DNA of 58,797 nucleotides from an uncultured beta proteobacterium (GTDB lineage Bacteria; Pseudomonadota; Gammaproteobacteria; Burkholderiales; Burkholderiaceae_C): the NCBI GenBank assembly GCA_903845935.1, contig CAIMZI010000058.1:1-58797 (forward strand), read 5' to 3'. Numbering within the stretch: position 1 is the first letter of the stretch; each line of letters opens with the position of its first letter. The notes under the pieces are model-generated. The model made no database searches and was not told the origin of the DNA. It saw nothing but the letters and a program-made list of their open reading frames with translations. A program made the translations under genes and the position numbers. Positions 42,604-51,002 of the stretch are shown in pieces.

Positions 42604-42668
42604 GCACGGCGAAGAGCCGCCCCGAGCACGCTCGCACCGCACCGCACAGCGCGGAGGTATGTCAATGA
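42600..42668 (+). CDS. 22-residue mini-ORF 1 bridging jetA and jetB
   Basis: Begins at the ATG that overlaps the jetA stop (ATGA) and ends at a TGA that overlaps the ATG of mini-ORF 2. The peptide starts MSTAKSRPEH and ends HSAEVCQ; it is basic, hydrophilic and has no membrane segment. A GGAGG-type sequence lies 8 bp before its ATG, inside the end of jetA. It may be a translated coupler with no peptide function. Translation is not proven; frame and overlaps are directly visible. Confidence 0.55.
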   Translation: MSTAKSRPEHARTAPHSAEVCQ

Positions 42669-42729
42669 GCACGGCGAAGGGCCGCCCCGAGCACGCTCGC
42701 ACCGCAGCGCACAGCGCGGAGGTATGTCA
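42600..42729 (+). repeat. Two tandem 65-bp repeats between jetA and jetB
   Basis: Units 42600-42664 and 42665-42729 agree at 63 of 65 positions (differences at unit positions 16 and 43). Each starts ATGAGCACGGCGAAG and ends GCGCGGAGGTATGTCA, so each supplies a start codon, a short coding stretch and a strong GGAGG ribosome site for the next start. jetB begins ATGAGCACG, the same 9 bp. The period is not a multiple of three, yet the ATGA overlap is regenerated after every unit. Confidence 0.95.
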
Positions 42730-42733
42730 ATGA
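42665..42733 (+). CDS. 22-residue mini-ORF 2 bridging jetA and jetB
   Basis: Second repeat-encoded peptide, starting MSTAKGRPEH and ending HSAEVCQ; it differs from the first at two residues (Ser/Gly 6, Pro/Ala 15). Its ATG overlaps the stop of mini-ORF 1, and its TGA overlaps the jetB ATG at 42730. GGAGG lies 8 bp before the start. Same uncertainty about translation as for the first copy. Confidence 0.55.
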   Translation: MSTAKGRPEHARTAAHSAEVCQ

Positions 42734-44007
42734 GCACGCGCGCCCTCCCCCGCCCCAGTGCACGCCAGGACAGCCAGCGCCTGGGCGAGCTGCAAAAGGC
42801 GCAGGCACAGGACGAATTTCGCCGGGCCCTGCGGGCCTTGCTGATGCGTCCGCTGATGAGCGCTGCGCACGAAGACTTCCCGGCAGTGCGGCACCAGGCC
42901 GAGCGCCTGCGCGACTGGTTTGCACGCGAGGCCGCTTGGCCCCTGCATGTGGAGCGCGATGGCGCGCGCCTGTTCAAACGCCCGGCCGACCTCGGCGATG
43001 ACACCCGTGGCCTGGCCGGCTATGACAGGCGCCGCTATGTACTGCTGAGCCTGGCCTGCGCCGTGCTCGAACGCGCCGATGCGCAAATCACCTTGCAGCT
43101 GCTGGGCGAACGTCTGATGCAGCTGGCCGCCGACCCGATGCTGGAAACGCGCGGCTTTGCCTTTACGCTGCGCAGCGCCACCGAGCGGCGCGAGCTGGTC
43201 TGTGTCTGCCGCACGCTGCTCGAATACGGCGTGTTGCAGCGCGTCGCCGGCGATGAGGAACACTTTATTCAAAACAACGGCGGCGCCCAGTCGGATGCGC
43301 TCTACGACGTGCAGCGGCGCCTGCTGGCCGGCATGCTGGCCGCCGTGCGCGGCCCCTCCACCTGGCCGGCCGAACAGGCGCCGGTCACATTTGAAGAGCG
43401 GCTGCAATCCCTGGTGGCCGAACCGGAAGCCGATGGTGAGCAGGGCCGCCGCGACACCATTCGCTACCGACTCACGCGCCGCTTGCTGGACGACCCGGTG
43501 GTCTATGGCGACACACTCGACGCCGAGACCCAGGCCTATTTTTTCAACCAGCGCGGCCCCTTGGCCAGCCGCATCTGCGAGGCCACGGGCCTGAGTGCCG
43601 AACAACGCGCCGAGGGCCTGGCCCTGACCGACGAGAGCGGCCAGTTGACCGATGTTTCCATGCCCGCCGAGGGCACCGAAGCCCACGTCACGCTGCTGGT
43701 GGCAGGCTATCTGGCCGAAGCGCTGCGCGACGCTCAGCCTGTATTGACCGACGCGGCGGTAGCTGCCTTCTTGCGCGGCGCGGTGGACCAGTACGGCCGC
43801 TACTGGCGCAAGTCGGCACGCGAACCGGGCGCCGAACTGGAGCTGACCGAGATCGCGCTGGACAGGCTGCACCGCTTACAACTCATTGACCGCGACGCTG
43901 GCGAGGTGCGCCCGCTGCCGGCCGTCAGCCGTTTTGCCATTGGGCGGACCGAGCTACACACGACGACACCCAAAAATACAACTAAAAATTCGCTGTTTGA
44001 CCTATGA
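42730..44007 (+). CDS. jetB: Wadjet type II JetB (DUF2398/TIGR02678 family)
   Basis: A 425-residue protein of the TIGR02678 family, the MukE-like (KITE) subunit of type II Wadjet. Typical blocks: ALLMRPLMSAAHEDFPAVRH, LRDWFAREAAWPLHVERDGA, RRYVLLSLACAVLERADAQI and RYRLTRRLLDDPVVYGDTLD. I chose the ATG at 42730 because it overlaps the stop of mini-ORF 2 and repeats the ATGAGCACG start. An in-frame ATG two codons earlier (42724) would also read through. The C-terminus overlaps jetC as ATGA. Confidence 0.93.
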   Translation: MSTRALPRPSARQDSQRLGELQKAQAQDEFRRALRALLMRPLMSAAHEDFPAVRHQAERLRDWFAREAAWPLHVERDGARLFKRPADLGDDTRGLAGYDRRRYVLLSLACAVLERADAQITLQLLGERLMQLAADPMLETRGFAFTLRSATERRELVCVCRTLLEYGVLQRVAGDEEHFIQNNGGAQSDALYDVQRRLLAGMLAAVRGPSTWPAEQAPVTFEERLQSLVAEPEADGEQGRRDTIRYRLTRRLLDDPVVYGDTLDAETQAYFFNQRGPLASRICEATGLSAEQRAEGLALTDESGQLTDVSMPAEGTEAHVTLLVAGYLAEALRDAQPVLTDAAVAAFLRGAVDQYGRYWRKSAREPGAELELTEIALDRLHRLQLIDRDAGEVRPLPAVSRFAIGRTELHTTTPKNTTKNSLFDL

Positions 44008-47000
44008 CCGACTCCCTTTTTGACTCCCCCGCCGACTCCTCCGTGGCAGCCAAAGTCGACCGCCGCCCTGCTCTGCCCGAGCCCCAGCGCGAACGCTGGC
44101 AACCGCTGCGCCTGGGCCTGGTGGAGCTGTTCCATTACGACAGCGAGGAATTCTGGTTTCGCGACGGCCATCTGCTGCTGCGCGGCAACAATGGCACGGG
44201 CAAGTCCAAGGTGCTATCGCTGACCCTGCCGTTTTTGTTCGATGCCCAGCTGCGGCCCTCGCGCATAGAACCCGACGCCGACAACGGCAAGCGCATGTCC
44301 TGGAACCTACTGATGGGCAGCTACCCCCGGCGCATCGGCTACACCTGGATAGAGTTTGGCCGCGTTGATGCCGACGGCCGCAAGCATTACCTGACCCTGG
44401 GCGCGGGCATGTCGGCCGTAGCCGGCAAGACGGCGGTGGACAGCTGGTTCTTTCTGATGGAGGGCGGTGCCGGCCACGATCCGCGCATAGGCCAGGAGCT
44501 GTGGCTGACCAACGACAACCGGGTGGTGCTGACGCGCGAACGCCTGCGCGAGGCAATCGAAGGCCAGGGGCGCGGCCAGGTGTTTGACACGGCACAAAGC
44601 TACCGCCGCGCCGTGGATGAACGCCTGTTCCATCTGGGCACTAAGCGCTACGACGCGCTGATGGACACCCTGATCCAGCTGCGTCAACCGCAGCTGTCCA
44701 AAAAGCCCGACGAGAACGGCCTGTCGCATGCACTGACCGAGGCCCTGCCGCCCATGCCGTCCGAGCTGCTGGCCGATGTGGCCGAGGCGCTCAACCAGCT
44801 CGAAGAGGACCGCAAGCAGCTAGAAGAAACGCGCCAACTGGAGCAGGCCGTCAAGCAGTTCGAACAGCGTTACCGCAGTTATGCCGGAACGCTCACGCGG
44901 CGCCAGGCCAAGGAACTGCGCCAGGCGCAGACCGCCTTTGACAAGGCCAGCGAGGAGCGCAACCAGACCCAATCGGCCTTGCAACAAGCCGTCTCGACCG
45001 AAGCCCAGGCCCAGGCCTCGCTGGAGGCCGCCAAGCGCCAACTGGCAGCGGCGCGCGAGCGCCTGCAAACCCTGCAAAGCGACCCCGCCAACCAGGATGC
45101 CAACCGCCTGAGCCAGGCCGAAAAAGATGCCAAGGACCGCCAGACCGAGGCCAGCCACTGTGGTCAGCAGCGCGATACGGCGCGCCAGCAACTGGTGCGC
45201 GAAGAGACTCTGAGCCGGCAGTCCGAGCAGCGTCTGGAGGGCGCCCGGCGCGAGCTGGAGGCTGCCCGCAGCCAATGTGCCCTGGAGGCCGAGGCCGCAG
45301 GCTGCACGTCCGCCCTGCTGCACAACCCGCTGCAGGCCTTGGCATCGGGGCCGTTGGCGGAACTAGCCAACGCACAGATCAGCTCTGCAGCCGCCGCGCT
45401 GCAGCAAGCAGCCAGCGCACGCCGCACAGACATCCGCCACCTCGAGCAGCGCCATGCAGCGCTCCATGCAAGCCAGACCAGACTGCAGCTGGCCCAAGCC
45501 GCGCAACGGGAGCGCCAGGCCGAACTCGAAGACGCGGCCGAACAGCGCGCCAGCGCAGACCAAGGCGCAGAGGCTGCGGCGCAGGCACTGATTCAGGCTT
45601 GGAGCGGGCATTGCGAAGGTCTGCAGCAGTTGCGCCTGGATGCCGAAAGAGCCCTGGAGCCACTCGCCCAATGGACCCTGGGCTTGCAAGGGCCCAACCC
45701 GGCCCACGCCGCCCTGACCGCAGCCTATCAGCAGGCAACGCTGGTCCATGCCGGCGAGCAGTCGGTGCTGGAGCGGCAGAGAAAGACACTGCACGAAGAG
45801 CGAACCGCACTGGTCGATGAGCAGCATCGCCTGCTGGCCGGTGTGGATGCCGTGCCACCGGCACCGGCCACCCGCGCCGCCCTGGTGCGCGAGGGCCGCT
45901 TGGGTGCGCCGCTATGGCAAGTGGTGGACTTCCAGCCCGACCTTGGCGCCGACCAGCGCGCCGGACTGGAGGCTGCGCTGCAGGCCAGCGGTCTGCTAGA
46001 CGCCTGGATGGCAACGGACGGCAGCCTGACCGATGCCGCTGGCACGCCGCTCTGGGACGCGCAATGGCAGCGGCGCGCCCCTGTGCAGGGCGACAGTCTG
46101 CTGAACTACCTGACGCCTGCGCTGGCGGACCACAACGCACTTTCTCCCGACCTGGTGGCGGCGCTGTTGGCCAGCGTGGCCTGCGGGGCGCTGGACGACA
46201 AGTCGGCCGAAACCTGGGTGGCTACCGATGGCCGCTACCGCCTGGGCGGCTTGGCCGGTGCCTGGCTCAAGCCAGAGGCCGTCTACATCGGCTCCACCGC
46301 AAGGGCCCAGGCGCGCCAGCGCCGTCTGCAAGAGATCGCTGCGCGTCTGCTGGCCTTGGCGGACGAAGTTGCCGACCTGATGCAGCAGTTCGAAGCCTTG
46401 GCCTTGGATCGCAGCCAGGCCGAGCAGGAATGGCATAGCGCTCCCGGCGATGAGCCGCTGCGTGCCGCCCTGCTCGCAGCAGCCAGTGCGGCGCGGGCGC
46501 TGATGCTGGCTCGCACCCGGCTGGACCAGTCGGACGCGCCCTGCCGCACGGCAGAAGTGGAAGTGCAGTCCGCGCGCGCAATGCTGGAGCAGGATGCCAC
46601 CGATTTGCACCTGCCACTGGCGGCAACCGCACTGCCAGGCCTGGCCAGCGCGGTGGACCAATTTCTGCAAACCCAGCAGCAGCTGGTGCAAGCGGCGCGA
46701 GAATGGCGCAGTGCCTGGCCACTGCAGCTGCAACAGCAGGAGCGCGAAGGCGAGGCCCGCGCGGCCCTGGAGCAGCGTGAGGAGGCGATGGTCACGGCCA
46801 GCGAGCGCGCCGAGACGGCGCAGGCGCGCTACACCGTGCTGCAGGAATCGGTGGGGCTGCAGGTGGAACTGCTGCGCCAGCAATTGAGCACGGCCGCGAC
46901 GGCGGTGGATGCGGCGGACAACGAAACCCAAGCCCTGCATGGCAGCGTGGCCCAGGCCGGTGAAGCACGGGCCGTCGCGTCCACCCGCTTCGAGGCCGCC

Positions 47001-48197
47001 GAAGGCCTGCTCGCCGATCGCATCGCCGCCCGCGCCGTGGCCGTGGAGCGCCTGCAGCGCTTTGCCCAAAGCAGCCTGCTGGCATCGGCCTTGCCCGATT
47101 TCGCACTGCCCGACAGCCTGAGCTGGACCCTGGACGCGGCGCTGCATCTGGCGCGCCAGGCCGAACAAAGGCTGGCGCACATTGCCGAGGATGCCTCCAG
47201 TTGGGAGCGCATTCAGCGCCAGGTCTCACAAGACCTGACCGAACTGCAGCGGGCCTTAAGCGCCCTGGGCCACCAGGCCAGTTCGCAGGCCAATGACTGG
47301 GGCTTTACCGTCCATATCATTTACCAGAACCGTCCCGAGCGGCCCGACAGCCTGGCCACGCATCTGGCCGACGACATCGCCCAGCGCAGCGAGTTGCTGA
47401 CGGCCGGGGAACGCGAGGTGCTGGAGAACCATTTGCAGGCCGAGATTGCGGCCGTCATCCAGCAGCTGATGCGCGCGGCGGACAAGCAGGTGCATGCCAT
47501 CAACGACGAGTTGCACAAACGCCCCACCTCCACCGGTGTGCGCTACCGCTTGCAGTGGCAGGCGCTCACCCTGGAGGAAGGCGCGCCCGTGGGCCTGGAC
47601 ATTGCCCGTGAACGCCTGCTGCATACCAGCTCAGACCTCTGGTCGGCCGAAGACCGGAGGGTGGTGGGCGCCATGTTGCAACAGCAAATCGTGATGGAGC
47701 GTGCCCGCAGCGACGCCGACAACACGACCGCTGGCAGCAGCCTGATCGATCAATTGGCGCGCGCCTTGGATTACCGCCGTTGGCACCGTTTTCGGGTGCA
47801 GCGCCAGCAGGATGGCCAGTGGCGCAAGCTGTCCGGCCCAGCCTCCAGCGGCGAGCGCGCACTGGGCCTGACGGTGCCGCTGTTTGCCGCCATCTCCAGC
47901 TTTTACGGCCGCGGTGGCAGCCCGCTGGCACCGCGCTTGATGCTGCTGGACGAGGCCTTCGCCGGCATCGACGACACGGCCCGCGCCCACTGCATGGCCT
48001 TGATTCGCGAGTTCGACCTGGACTTTGTCATCACCAGCGAACGCGAGTGGGCCTGCTATGCCGAACTGCCCGGCGTGTCCATCTGCCAGTTGCAGCGGCG
48101 CGAGGGCGTGGACGCCGTGTTCGTGTCGCGCTGGAGCTGGGACGGACGCGCCAAGCGCCATGAGGAAGACCCGGATCGGCGCTTCCCAACAGCATGA
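44004..48197 (+). CDS. jetC: Wadjet type II JetC, SMC-like ATPase (TIGR02680 family)
   Basis: A 1397-residue MukB/SMC-like motor ATPase that loops plasmid DNA. The Walker A is LLRGNNGTGKSKV (61-68), the ABC signature region is SGERALGLTVPLF (from about 1282), and Walker B is LMLLDEAFAGIDD (Asp1316, Glu1317), followed by FVITSEREWACYAELPGV. The middle is long Ala/Gln/Glu/Arg-rich coiled coil, roughly 265-530 and 795-1150, separated by a hinge-like globular part near 610-780 (APLWQVVDFQPDLGADQRAG). All catalytic elements appear intact. It overlaps jetB and jetD by 4 bp each. Confidence 0.95.
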   Translation: MTDSLFDSPADSSVAAKVDRRPALPEPQRERWQPLRLGLVELFHYDSEEFWFRDGHLLLRGNNGTGKSKVLSLTLPFLFDAQLRPSRIEPDADNGKRMSWNLLMGSYPRRIGYTWIEFGRVDADGRKHYLTLGAGMSAVAGKTAVDSWFFLMEGGAGHDPRIGQELWLTNDNRVVLTRERLREAIEGQGRGQVFDTAQSYRRAVDERLFHLGTKRYDALMDTLIQLRQPQLSKKPDENGLSHALTEALPPMPSELLADVAEALNQLEEDRKQLEETRQLEQAVKQFEQRYRSYAGTLTRRQAKELRQAQTAFDKASEERNQTQSALQQAVSTEAQAQASLEAAKRQLAAARERLQTLQSDPANQDANRLSQAEKDAKDRQTEASHCGQQRDTARQQLVREETLSRQSEQRLEGARRELEAARSQCALEAEAAGCTSALLHNPLQALASGPLAELANAQISSAAAALQQAASARRTDIRHLEQRHAALHASQTRLQLAQAAQRERQAELEDAAEQRASADQGAEAAAQALIQAWSGHCEGLQQLRLDAERALEPLAQWTLGLQGPNPAHAALTAAYQQATLVHAGEQSVLERQRKTLHEERTALVDEQHRLLAGVDAVPPAPATRAALVREGRLGAPLWQVVDFQPDLGADQRAGLEAALQASGLLDAWMATDGSLTDAAGTPLWDAQWQRRAPVQGDSLLNYLTPALADHNALSPDLVAALLASVACGALDDKSAETWVATDGRYRLGGLAGAWLKPEAVYIGSTARAQARQRRLQEIAARLLALADEVADLMQQFEALALDRSQAEQEWHSAPGDEPLRAALLAAASAARALMLARTRLDQSDAPCRTAEVEVQSARAMLEQDATDLHLPLAATALPGLASAVDQFLQTQQQLVQAAREWRSAWPLQLQQQEREGEARAALEQREEAMVTASERAETAQARYTVLQESVGLQVELLRQQLSTAATAVDAADNETQALHGSVAQAGEARAVASTRFEAAEGLLADRIAARAVAVERLQRFAQSSLLASALPDFALPDSLSWTLDAALHLARQAEQRLAHIAEDASSWERIQRQVSQDLTELQRALSALGHQASSQANDWGFTVHIIYQNRPERPDSLATHLADDIAQRSELLTAGEREVLENHLQAEIAAVIQQLMRAADKQVHAINDELHKRPTSTGVRYRLQWQALTLEEGAPVGLDIARERLLHTSSDLWSAEDRRVVGAMLQQQIVMERARSDADNTTAGSSLIDQLARALDYRRWHRFRVQRQQDGQWRKLSGPASSGERALGLTVPLFAAISSFYGRGGSPLAPRLMLLDEAFAGIDDTARAHCMALIREFDLDFVITSEREWACYAELPGVSICQLQRREGVDAVFVSRWSWDGRAKRHEEDPDRRFPTA

Positions 48198-49528
48198 GAA
48201 CCATGACGAGCAGGCACAGCGAAACCCAAGCGGATGCCAGGTTGATTCGCCTGCTGGGTGGCACTGAGCTTGCGTCCCTGCGCCAGAAGTTGCGGCGCCA
48301 CTTTGAGCGCCGATCTGGCGATGCGCAGGATGGCGTGATGCATCTTTCCAAGCTCAGTGAGAATGAGCATGACGCCGTCACCCAACTCATGGGCCGCCCG
48401 GCTCGCGCGCCCCGCTCTGGCGCATCCAGCCATTCGGTTCGCGTCGATGTGGTCGCGCTGAATCACCTGCTACAAGCGGCGGGCATTGCGACATCGCTGC
48501 AAAACGCATTGGAGCAACTCGATGGCCCCATCGTCAATCGACGGCTGGCTAAAGAGGAATTGCAAACGCGCTGGGATCAGGCCTGCCATGTTCTCGTCGC
48601 TCACGGCGCGCTAAAGACGTGGTTGCAAACCGATGCAGCGCCAGGCCTGCTCAAGCGCCTGTCACGACAAGACCCTGCTGCCGTAGCCCAGTTGCTCAAT
48701 CGGGCGGACGCGGTATTGCAAAGGCTGCCGGCGCAAGGCATGACCCGGGCCCAACTGGCCGCCGACACCCTGGGCAATGCCCATGCGCTTGACAGCGGCC
48801 AGGCCACGGCCAGTCTGGTGCTGGCGGTTTTACAAACCAAGGATTCCCGTTCAGCTTCGGAAAAGGAATCGGACTCGGATGCGAACGACACCGATGACAC
48901 CGGCGAAGCCGATGAAGCCGATGAAAGGCCCGTCACCGAGCGCACGCGCGACATCTGGGCGCGTGCCGGTGTGCTGGTCAATGAACTGGCACGCCCTGCC
49001 CTGTATCTGAATCTGCCCACCCAGGCCCACAGCGAGTTTCAGCCCCTGGCGGGCGAGCCCGGCTATTTGTCGCTGCGCCAATTGCTGCGCAGCCCCATTG
49101 CCTGGGATGTGGCCGAGCAGGCGGTCTATGTCTGCGAGAACCCCAACATCGTGTCGATTGCCGCCGACCGCCTGGGCGCCACTTGCGCGCCGCTGGTCTG
49201 CACCGAGGGCATGGCCGCAGCGGCGCAAAGGGTCTTGCTCCAACAACTGGCACAGGCCGGCGCCAGACTGCTGTACCACGGTGACTTTGACTGGGCCGGT
49301 CTGCACATTGCCAAGCAGGTGATGACCCTCTGCGGTGCCCAGCCCTGGCGCTTCGGTTGCAGTGATTATCAAGATGCCGTTGCCAACGCGGCGCACACCG
49401 AACGCGATCTGGCTGAGTCCACGGTCGATGCGCCCTGGGATGCGCTCTTGGCGCCCACTATGCGCCAGCATGGACTGGCGATTGCCGAGGAGGCTGTGGT
49501 TGCTAGTCTGCTGCAAGACCTGGGCTAA
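48194..49528 (+). CDS. jetD: Wadjet type II JetD, Toprim-like nuclease subunit (TIGR02679/DUF2399)
   Basis: A 444-residue protein whose C-terminal DUF2399 domain is the topoisomerase-like nuclease that cleaves DNA in Wadjet. Probable catalytic residues: Glu315 in VYVCENPNIV, Asp364 and Asp366 in YHGDFDWAGLHIA. The N-terminal half (RLIRLLGGTELASLRQKLRR) is the TIGR02679 arm. An unusual acidic, Ser/Asp/Glu-rich linker runs about 222-246 between the halves. The start overlaps jetC as ATGA; a Met three codons in is also possible. The stop overlaps that of a convergent small gene in CTAA. Confidence 0.93.
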   Translation: MRTMTSRHSETQADARLIRLLGGTELASLRQKLRRHFERRSGDAQDGVMHLSKLSENEHDAVTQLMGRPARAPRSGASSHSVRVDVVALNHLLQAAGIATSLQNALEQLDGPIVNRRLAKEELQTRWDQACHVLVAHGALKTWLQTDAAPGLLKRLSRQDPAAVAQLLNRADAVLQRLPAQGMTRAQLAADTLGNAHALDSGQATASLVLAVLQTKDSRSASEKESDSDANDTDDTGEADEADERPVTERTRDIWARAGVLVNELARPALYLNLPTQAHSEFQPLAGEPGYLSLRQLLRSPIAWDVAEQAVYVCENPNIVSIAADRLGATCAPLVCTEGMAAAAQRVLLQQLAQAGARLLYHGDFDWAGLHIAKQVMTLCGAQPWRFGCSDYQDAVANAAHTERDLAESTVDAPWDALLAPTMRQHGLAIAEEAVVASLLQDLG

Positions 49529-49809
49529 CCGGGTCGGTAGGGCTCGCCGTTTTGCATGATGCTGTTGGCAAAACGCTCGCTTGCCGCCTCTATGCCCTCG
49601 GCCTCCATATGGGCCACCACCGTGGCCCGCATTCCGGGCGGCCCGGTAAATTTACTCCTGCCGCTTAAATGCTGCCCTTCAAGAATGCGCTCCCAGGTCC
49701 GGGTGTGGCTATAGGGTGCGGCAAGCATCAGCTCCTCCTCACACCAATTGGGTTCAGCGACGACCAAGGCAGCAGCTTGGGGGCCGGAGCGTAAGGACTT
49801 CGGGGCCAT
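49525..49809 (-). CDS. Small protein of unknown function
   Basis: A 94-residue protein I do not recognise. It has no signal peptide or membrane segment; the middle contains NWCEEELMLAAPYSHTRTWE and SGRSKFTGPPGMRATVVAHM, which looks like a compact folded domain. It starts 12 bp after the aldo/keto reductase stop on the same strand, so it is probably the second gene of that unit. Its stop overlaps the jetD stop from the opposite strand, which fits ordinary chromosomal genes next to an inserted defence operon. Confidence 0.6.
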   Translation of the reverse strand: MAPKSLRSGPQAAALVVAEPNWCEEELMLAAPYSHTRTWERILEGQHLSGRSKFTGPPGMRATVVAHMEAEGIEAASERFANSIMQNGEPYRPG

Positions 49810-49821
49810 GGTTTAAAAACC

Positions 49822-50859
49822 TCAGCCTCTGACCGGCGCTTGGGCCCGGTACTGGCCCTGCATGGCGAGCATCCAACCCGGATATTCGGGTGGCAGGCGG
49901 CTGACATCTTCCAGCGCTTGCAGGTCCTCCGTGCTGAGGGTCAGCGCGCACGCACCCAGGTTGTCGGTCAACTGCTCGGGCGTCTTGGCCCCGATGATGA
50001 CGCTGCTGACCTGCTTGCGGCTCAGCAGCCAGGCCAAGGCGACCTGGGCCACGCTGGCCTGGTGGCGCTCGGCAATCGGTCGCATGGCATCCACCACCTT
50101 GAAAGCACGCGCCTTGTCGACCACCGGAAAATCGAAACTGGCGCGCCGGGCACCTTCGGGCCCCTTGCCATCGGCTGAGAACTTGCCGCTGAGCAGTCCA
50201 CCGGCCAAGGGGCTCCAGACCATCAGGCCCAGTTGCTGGTCTTCAATCAGCGGCAGCACTTCGCGCTCCAGATCGCGTCCGGCCACCGTGTAATAGGCCT
50301 GCACGCTCTCAAAGCGCGCAAAGTTCTTTTTCTCGGAAATACCCAGACCCTTCATGATCTGCCAGGCCGCCATATTGCACAGGCCGATGTGGCGCACCTT
50401 GCCCGAGCGCACCATGTCGTTAAGAGTGGACAAGACCTCGTCTAGCGGCGTGAGCGGGTCGTAGCCATGCAACTGGTAGAGGTCGATATGGTCCAACTGC
50501 AAGCGCTTCAGGCTGGCGTCCAGCGCGTTCATCAGGTGGTAGCGCGACTGGCCCCTGCCATTGATCTGGGTCTCGCTCATGGGGCCAAAGGCCTTGGTGG
50601 CAATCACCAGCTCATCGCGGGGCAGGCCCAGGCTTTTGATGGCAGCACCGGTCAAGGTTTCTGACACGCCTAGCGAATACACATTGGCCGTGTCGATAAA
50701 GTTCACTCCGGCATCAAAGGCCTGCTTGACCAGCGTGTTGACCGCCTCCTGGCCGAGCCCGCCCATCACCTTCCAGAAACCCTGGTCGCCAAAGGTCATG
50801 GTGCCCAGACACAGTTCGGAAACATAGAGGCCGGTGCGGCCCAGCAGTCGGTATCTCAT
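49822..50859 (-). CDS. Aldo/keto reductase
   Basis: A 345-residue NADPH-dependent reductase of aldehydes or ketones, TIM-barrel fold. Visible: RYRLLGRTGLYVSELCLGTM, FIDTANVYSLGVSE with Asp and Tyr of the catalytic tetrad, ELVIATKAFG with the Lys, DLYQLHGYDP with the His, and the cofactor end SVIIGAKTPEQLTDNL. The physiological substrate is unknown. The region upstream (50860-51002) is AT-richer and may hold its promoter; I see no clear operator. Confidence 0.93.
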   Translation of the reverse strand: MRYRLLGRTGLYVSELCLGTMTFGDQGFWKVMGGLGQEAVNTLVKQAFDAGVNFIDTANVYSLGVSETLTGAAIKSLGLPRDELVIATKAFGPMSETQINGRGQSRYHLMNALDASLKRLQLDHIDLYQLHGYDPLTPLDEVLSTLNDMVRSGKVRHIGLCNMAAWQIMKGLGISEKKNFARFESVQAYYTVAGRDLEREVLPLIEDQQLGLMVWSPLAGGLLSGKFSADGKGPEGARRASFDFPVVDKARAFKVVDAMRPIAERHQASVAQVALAWLLSRKQVSSVIIGAKTPEQLTDNLGACALTLSTEDLQALEDVSRLPPEYPGWMLAMQGQYRAQAPVRG

Positions 50860-51002
50860 CGAAATTCCTGTTGGATCAATATCGCGAGGCTAACAGCTTA
50901 CGCATTTTCTACAAACACAAGGGGCTATCAATCACTTTTATTTCCTGGGCCACGCCGATGTGTGCGGCTGTCCTTATCGACGCAGAGTCTGTCGCGCAGC
51001 GT

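Noticed and set aside
42600..42733. CRISPR-like array or attachment-site duplication
   Set aside because: The units are contiguous without spacers, are 65 bp long and contain start, stop and ribosome-binding elements; no integrase or cas gene is near.
41026..49528. Classifying the SMC-like operon as a chromosome-segregation MukBEF set or as Wadjet type I
   Set aside because: The subunits match TIGR02677, TIGR02678, TIGR02680 and TIGR02679 styles with a DUF2399 nuclease, which is the type II Wadjet set; MukBEF has no such nuclease.
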